Source of the DNA: Prorocentrum cordatum
Taxonomy: Eukaryota > Sar > Dinophyceae > Prorocentrales > Prorocentraceae
Direction: 5' to 3'
Length of the DNA stretch: 34,046 nucleotides
NCBI GenBank assembly: GCA_963575745.1
Contig: CAUYUJ010009490.1
Span: 1 to 34,046 of the forward strand
Positions within the stretch are counted from its first letter, which is position 1. Each line of letters starts with the position of its first letter. This document shows positions 29,791 through 34,046 of the stretch, piece by piece. A model generated the notes under the pieces. That model ran no database searches. It was given only the letters and a program-made list of their open reading frames with translations, and was not told the origin of the DNA. The translations under genes were made by a program, and so were the position numbers.

Positions 29791-32700
29791 TCGACGAGCC
29801 TTCTGCAAGCTCCTCGACATCGCCTGACGGCTCCTCGCCCTCTCCCTCCGCGATGCCGCCTATGCCGGAAGGTCCGCCCTCCTCCACCTCCGCCCCATCC
29901 GCGCAGAGTTCCACGTGCTCTGGGTGGGCAGCCAAGTGCGCCTCGTCCACGCCGCCGTCGCACTCCCCCTCCTTCTCCATCACTCCACCCAGAAGCTCCT
30001 CCATCAGCTCATCCAAGTCTACATCGGCAGCTGCGGCTGCTGGGTCACCCTCGTGGGCGTCGCCTGGCTCGTAGTCGTCTGGCCCCGCGGCGCCCTCGTC
30101 GGCTCCAGCTTTCAGCTTCCGCGGCAGAACGGCGTGCTCCTCCTCCTCGTCATACTTGGCAACGTTCAAGGACTCCCACGCAAGGGCGCCATGCCAGATC
30201 TGCATGGGACCTGCTCCGTGGACGGCGTCGGCCTCCCGGCGCTCGGCGACCAAATCCAAGAGGGCGATGAGGCAGATCGGCACATCCAAATGAAAACGTG
30301 CATGGCCGGCCACTCGCCTCAACACGCCAGTAGCCGCCGTCACACGCGAGTAGTAGGACCAGCACATGAGGAAAGCGGGGCGTTCGACATCACCAGGCCC
30401 GCGGAGAGAGAAAGCCCTGCTCGCATGCACCGGCATCATGGCCGTCATCGGGGGGGTGAACCTCGCGGCCGTCCGCATCATGAATGAAACCGCCTTCTTC
30501 GGCAACTTCCTCTTCGTGACCCCCCTGGCATCTGCGAGCAGCAGGCCTGCTCCCTCCGCGTCGGGCACGGGGATGAACCTCTGCTCGTGTTCAGCGGTGC
30601 CCATGTGCTGCACGGCGGCCTCGTGCATGTCCGCGCAGGCGCTCGCAGAAATCGGCGTCCCCAGCTTCACGCGCAGCCAGTCCGAGGCCAGCGGGATCTG
30701 CATCCTCGGCGCCGCGGCGGCCATGCGCTGCAGCACACTGTTTGCACCCTCGATGTCTTGTGTATCATGTGGGAGCTGGTGGCGGAACATCAACAGCCAC
30801 GCGTAAAGCCTCGGCGAGCAGGACCCATCATATTCCATCTGTTTCCAATCATCTATGAACTGATCACGAAGTTTGAGTGCCACGTCGCTGGTAGAGAGGT
30901 CGAGGTCTGCGGGCTCCGCGCTCAAGAGCATGGCAGCCACGTCCTGCCTCTCGTCCGATCGATCGCCCTGCGGCGCAGAGAGGACGCGAAGAAGGCACAG
31001 CGGGAAGGACTCGATTTTGCCCATGACGCGCTCCTTCCATCCAGCCAGCCCACGGATAACCAAGGTAACAATGAGCAGCCTGGCTGAAGGGAACAGCTCC
31101 GTCGGCACAGCGTGCCACACCTGCGCCCACATGCCTGCGTCGAGGTCCGCGCCCCCTGCGCCAGGAGCGCCTGCAGGTCGCTGTAGACTGCGGCGCCCTT
31201 CGCGGTGACCAGTTGGTAAAGAGGGGTAGGTCCAAGATAGGGGTCTGGAGCAGAAAGCCGGGCGCTCTGGTCAAACTCCTTCTTGCGTTTTTGAACCCAC
31301 AACAAGTATTGCGTAAGTGGCCCCTTGGCAGTCAAAGAGATCAACACTGTGGCGCGCCATAGGGCGTCGCCCGTGCAAAGCACTGAGGTGCGACGGTCGT
31401 TCTTTTGTTGTCGTTTGTATTATTCGTCGTCGTCGTCCCCCATCGTGACTTTCTTCTTGGCCTTCTTCAGTGCGCCTGCAGCGGGGACAGGGACGTCCTT
31501 CTCCTCCTTCTCCTTCTCCTCCTCCTCGGCCTCCTCGCGGGCAATCCCGATGGCCTTCTCAAACACAAGGCCGATGTACGCAGATGCATTGACAATGATC
31601 GCCTCCACCGCAGAGATCGTGCCCCAGCGGCCACGCGTCGGTCTGCCCGGTATTTTCTTGAAATGGGTAGTGGCTACACCAGGGTCATCGGGCCACAAGT
31701 CGCGGGCCGCCTGGAAAAGCTTCATCGGCATACCTGTCGACCTCCACGTGTTAGCCACAGTGGCCACGGTGGGCCAGTATCTGCGGTCACTCGTCAGAAC
31801 CCCCCAAGTGAACGACTCAGTGCATGCCAACACGTCCTTGATGATAAGGTGAAGTTGATGACAAAAGCAAAATACCCCGATGAAAGCAACATGCGACACA
31901 TGTTCCAGATCGCGACTGACTCTCTTCAGTGCCCCCTGGTTGTCTGGGCCTGCGTCCATGCCGAAGACGAAAGGAGTGAGCGGAGGGCTCACGTCTGGGG
32001 GCTGCGCAGCACAATCAAGCCAGGTGGGGCAACCGATGCATGCATAATGCTGGATGCAATGGTTGTACGTCTCCAAGGCGTTGTTCGACACGACTGCAGC
32101 CAAGTCCCCCGTCGTCGCCAGCGACTCGGAATGTCTGGCGCACCCTGCCGACGTGACGGGGAGAGATAAAGAAGAAGACAGCATTTTCACGACATTGCAG
32201 ATGATGGAATTGACGACCGCTACATGGACCTTGGCCTTGCCAATGGCCTCTTGATTAGTAGCATCGCATTTTACCAAGTGGCACTCAAATACACCACCCG
32301 CGTCGGCACCACCACGTTGTTGGTAGAATTGTTTTGCCCTGACCAGCTTGGCGGCAGCAGCGCGGTGTTCGTGCTGCCATACCGACTTGGCTGATTTGAG
32401 GGACCCATGCTCGTCCACGCCAGTAATCATGCGCGCAGCTGCCAAGCCACCAGCGTGTCCCAAGTTGCGACGCAGGGCGAGCGTATACCCTCCGAAAACA
32501 GAAAGATTTCGCCCAGGCTTGAAGCAGTTCGTGGCCAGCACATCCTGCAGCTCCAGTTTCATAGCGTCCGCCGCGGCCCTCGGGTCGTCAGCCACTTGCA
32601 TGTAGTGGTTGCGGCTAGCCTGCGTACGTTTGAATTCTTTTTTCAACTGAGCAATGACTACATCTTGACATTCCGCAATTCGGCACACCGCGCTGTGTTG

Positions 32701-33231
32701 CATCTGAGCGTAATTCGGACCCGCCACTGGAACCATGGCTGCCGCTGCCGCTGGAACTATGGCTGCCACCGGAGCTAGGGCTGCCTCTGCCGCTGGGGGG
32801 GCAACTGGCCCGCTGCCAACGCTGGGCGCAGAGCCCGTGACATGCTGCCGCGTCCACCGTCTGGTTTTGATCTTTTTCGGAGGAGGCCCAGCCCTTGTGT
32901 AGGCCGCGTCGAGCACATCGTCAGAACAATCTAAGCCCGTGAGGTTGGTCAACGCTTCCGCCAACAAGTCTGGGTCGAAAGCGTCGGGGCCCATGCGCAG
33001 CATGTGCGCGTCTGGTCTGCTGGCCACCACCTCCGCCAACCAATGTTTCAAACGGTCTCTCATGGCCCGTCTGGCCCTAGCGGCGCCCACATCCTGATCC
33101 TGACCCATGAGCGCCACAGCGAGCTCCGCGGCTCTGCATATCCTCACCCGCCCATCGTAAAGTTCAGCCAGCATGCCGTGGCCCGACAAGAACGCAGCGA
33201 TTGTCTCGATCCTCGCTGCATCGGTAGCCAT
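29235..33231 (-). CDS. Gene D: hAT-like transposase-derived protein with C-terminal PHD finger
   Basis: About 1,330 codons read continuously on the minus strand from ATG 33229-33231 to the stop at 29235, if three interruptions are bridged: an in-frame TAA (31420-31422), one base missing in C5 31152-31156 and one in G4 29787-29790. The N-terminal 603 residues resemble an RNase H-fold, hAT-like transposase. The middle is helical with DTQDIEGANSVLQRM. An acidic linker (LDELMEELLGGVMEKEGE) follows, and the end is a PHD finger. PHD fingers read histone H3 tails in other eukaryotes, although dinoflagellates use few histones. I infer a transposase-derived or domesticated protein. No terminal inverted repeats were seen. 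Whether the breaks are real decides between gene and pseudogene. Confidence 0.6.
29360..29589. repeat. Duplicated segment, copy 2 (partner 13314-13523)
   Basis: This copy holds 20 bases (about 29459-29478) absent from the gene B copy and reads through without a frame break, so it is probably closer to the ancestral form. Confidence 0.95.
29762..31419 (-). CDS. Gene D middle part
   Basis: Directly after the TAA, in the same frame, reading continues LCTGDALWRATVLISLTAKG and LTQYLLWVQKRKKEFDQSA to 31157. One extra base in the C5 run then gives DLDAGMWAQVWHAVPTELF, VIRGLAGWKERVMGKIESF, KLRDQFIDDWKQMEYDGSC, DTQDIEGANSVLQRM and MQIPLASDWLRVKLG. The Glu in DIEGAN may be the third catalytic acid of the transposase fold; this is inference. 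The last third is acidic and Ala/Gly-rich. Confidence 0.55.
31420..33231 (-). CDS. Gene D N-terminal part: hAT-like RNase H-fold domain
   Basis: The 603-residue frame starts MATDAARIETIAAFLSGHGM. A basic patch PPKKIKTRRW (residues 117-126) could be a nuclear localisation signal. FGMDAGPDNQGA (Asp at 426) is where hAT transposases carry a catalytic Asp, followed by FCFCHQLHLIIKDVL (455-468), matching their C-x-x-H-x-L-N/Q-L helix. GRPTRGRWGTIS (Arg-Trp at 535-536) matches the conserved R-W before the insertion domain. It ends in a Glu/Lys-rich stretch and GDDDDE before TAA. An upstream in-frame codon at 33336 would add 35 low-complexity residues; I prefer the ATG. The match is by motif only, and a distant DUF-type relative is possible. 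Confidence 0.6.
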   Translation of the reverse strand: MATDAARIETIAAFLSGHGMLAELYDGRVRICRAAELAVALMGQDQDVGAARARRAMRDRLKHWLAEVVASRPDAHMLRMGPDAFDPDLLAEALTNLTGLDCSDDVLDAAYTRAGPPPKKIKTRRWTRQHVTGSAPSVGSGPVAPPAAEAALAPVAAIVPAAAAAMVPVAGPNYAQMQHSAVCRIAECQDVVIAQLKKEFKRTQASRNHYMQVADDPRAAADAMKLELQDVLATNCFKPGRNLSVFGGYTLALRRNLGHAGGLAAARMITGVDEHGSLKSAKSVWQHEHRAAAAKLVRAKQFYQQRGGADAGGVFECHLVKCDATNQEAIGKAKVHVAVVNSIICNVVKMLSSSLSLPVTSAGCARHSESLATTGDLAAVVSNNALETYNHCIQHYACIGCPTWLDCAAQPPDVSPPLTPFVFGMDAGPDNQGALKRVSRDLEHVSHVAFIGVFCFCHQLHLIIKDVLACTESFTWGVLTSDRRYWPTVATVANTWRSTGMPMKLFQAARDLWPDDPGVATTHFKKIPGRPTRGRWGTISAVEAIIVNASAYIGLVFEKAIGIAREEAEEEEKEKEEKDVPVPAAGALKKAKKKVTMGDDDDE

Positions 33232-33703
33232 TGAACCTGGCTTGCAATTTTTTTTGCGCAATGCAAGCATGTAAAAGCACCATGGAATTAGAGGGGGGGG
33301 GGAATTTGAAGGAGGAAGAGGGCGGATGAATGGCAAGTGTTGGGTCAGAGGACAGGACGTGGAAGGGGGTCCCTACTCTGACGCTCGCGGCCCCCTACAC
33401 TTGATGCGGGGGGGTCCTCTAGTCGGGGTGGCGGCCCCGCGGCAGGGCGAAGGGCAATGTCATTGCCTGGCGGGGAGGGGGCCGCGCATCGCGTTTCCCG
33501 GGCCGCGTGTGGTAGGCTGCGCGCCACCTGGCCAAATTGGCAAATTGGTGGGAAGCACTGCAGTCTTACCCCACCCCATCCCCCCCTTTCTTCGGCCCCC
33601 CGCCCCCCTTTCGGCCGCCTGTCTCAGATGTCTCAGGCCCCCCAGGCCTTTCGCCAAGGGGGCGCACCTCCGCCCCCCTCTCTAGGCCGCGCCGCCCCGC
33701 CCC
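33232..33703. other. 5' flank of gene D
   Basis: A short inverted repeat, GCTTGCA...TGCAAGC around an A8 run, lies at about 33241-33270, just upstream of the gene D start. The remainder is GC-rich with G8-9 runs. No promoter motif is recognised. Confidence 0.35.
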
Positions 33704-34046
33704 CGCGGCAAATGAGGAGCCTGGCGCGCGATCTCGTCGCGCTCCTGCAGATCCAAGAAGTCGGCCCCTTGCAAGCAGGACCTGCCGCCCCCGAGCTGTG
33801 CCGAACGCATCTGGCCCCTCCCCCCCATCCCCCCTCTCTTCGCCCTTCTCCTTCTCCGCCCCCGCGCGCCCCCCCCCCCTCCTCACCCCCCCTTCCCCTT
33901 CCCTGCTGCTCCGTCTCGCACTCGCGTCCGCCCACCCCTCGTGCTCCGCGCCTCTGCCCCGCCTGCGCGAGTGCATCGAGGCGCGCGGGGGCGCGCCGGT
34001 GCCCTGCGCGGGGAAGTTGCGGGAGATTCGAAGGGCCGCCGTTTGG
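33704..34046 (-). CDS. Gene E: two exons of a gene leaving the window
   Basis: A minus-strand exon at 33810-33704 follows GGGGCCAG and reads MRSAQLGGGRSCLQGADFLD then LQERDEIARQAPHLPRG. Upstream, from the window edge to about 33970, a high-GC3 frame reads ALRISRNFPAQGTGAPPRAS. The intervening sequence is G-rich on the sense strand, like the introns of gene A. The product is not recognised and the gene is incomplete. Confidence 0.45.

Noticed and set aside
29772-29791. A 20-bp GT...AG microintron at the gene D frame break
   Set aside because: It would restore frame, but a one-base change in the G4 run does so too and matches the pattern seen at many other breaks.
33232-33340. Terminal inverted repeat of a hAT element at gene D
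   Set aside because: Sequences near 33240-33340 and 29090-29230 show no matching inverted ends or 8-bp duplication by eye.

Overview
This window looks like nuclear DNA of a dinoflagellate; a Prorocentrum-like species with a GC-rich genome would fit, but the species is a guess. Every coding segment I can support lies on the minus strand. Exons are short and separated by GT-AG (some probably GC-AG) introns. The first 4.4 kb is a decayed non-LTR retrotransposon of the endonuclease/reverse transcriptase/RNase H type. Long microsatellites and a satellite array fill much of the rest. I see no bacterial operons, rRNA, tRNA or CRISPR array.

Layout, left to right. (1) 1-4435: broken LINE (AP-endonuclease tail, RT with YIDD box, RNase H), cut at its 5' side by a (GGA)n tract. 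(2) 4432-9640: low-complexity DNA, a 108-bp foldback repeat, and a satellite of about 90-bp units at 6120-9536 interrupted by an A-rich block. (3) 10648-14960: a GC3-extreme coding exon with a terminal exon (gene C) and an upstream multi-exon gene (gene B), which may be one gene; a (GA)n block lies between gene B exons. (4) 15901-28371: gene A, about 27 recognisable exons of a large protein I cannot name, ending at a TAG. One of its introns holds an array of eleven hairpin-forming repeats and another a (CT)n/(CTT)n block. (5) 29235-33231: gene D, a large protein whose N-terminal part resembles a hAT-like (RNase H-fold) transposase and whose C-terminus is a clear PHD finger. (6) 33704-34046: two exons of a further gene running off the right edge.

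Two cross-cutting facts matter for reading the annotation. At least ten reading-frame breaks in otherwise well-preserved coding sequence fall exactly at homopolymer runs, so many may be assembly indels and not real mutations. A 210-bp piece of gene D (29360-29589) recurs at about 97% identity as an exon of gene B (13314-13523), so the two genes share a recent duplication. Functions of genes A, B, C and E are not recognised; exon limits are mine, from splice signals, phase and codon composition, without transcript support.
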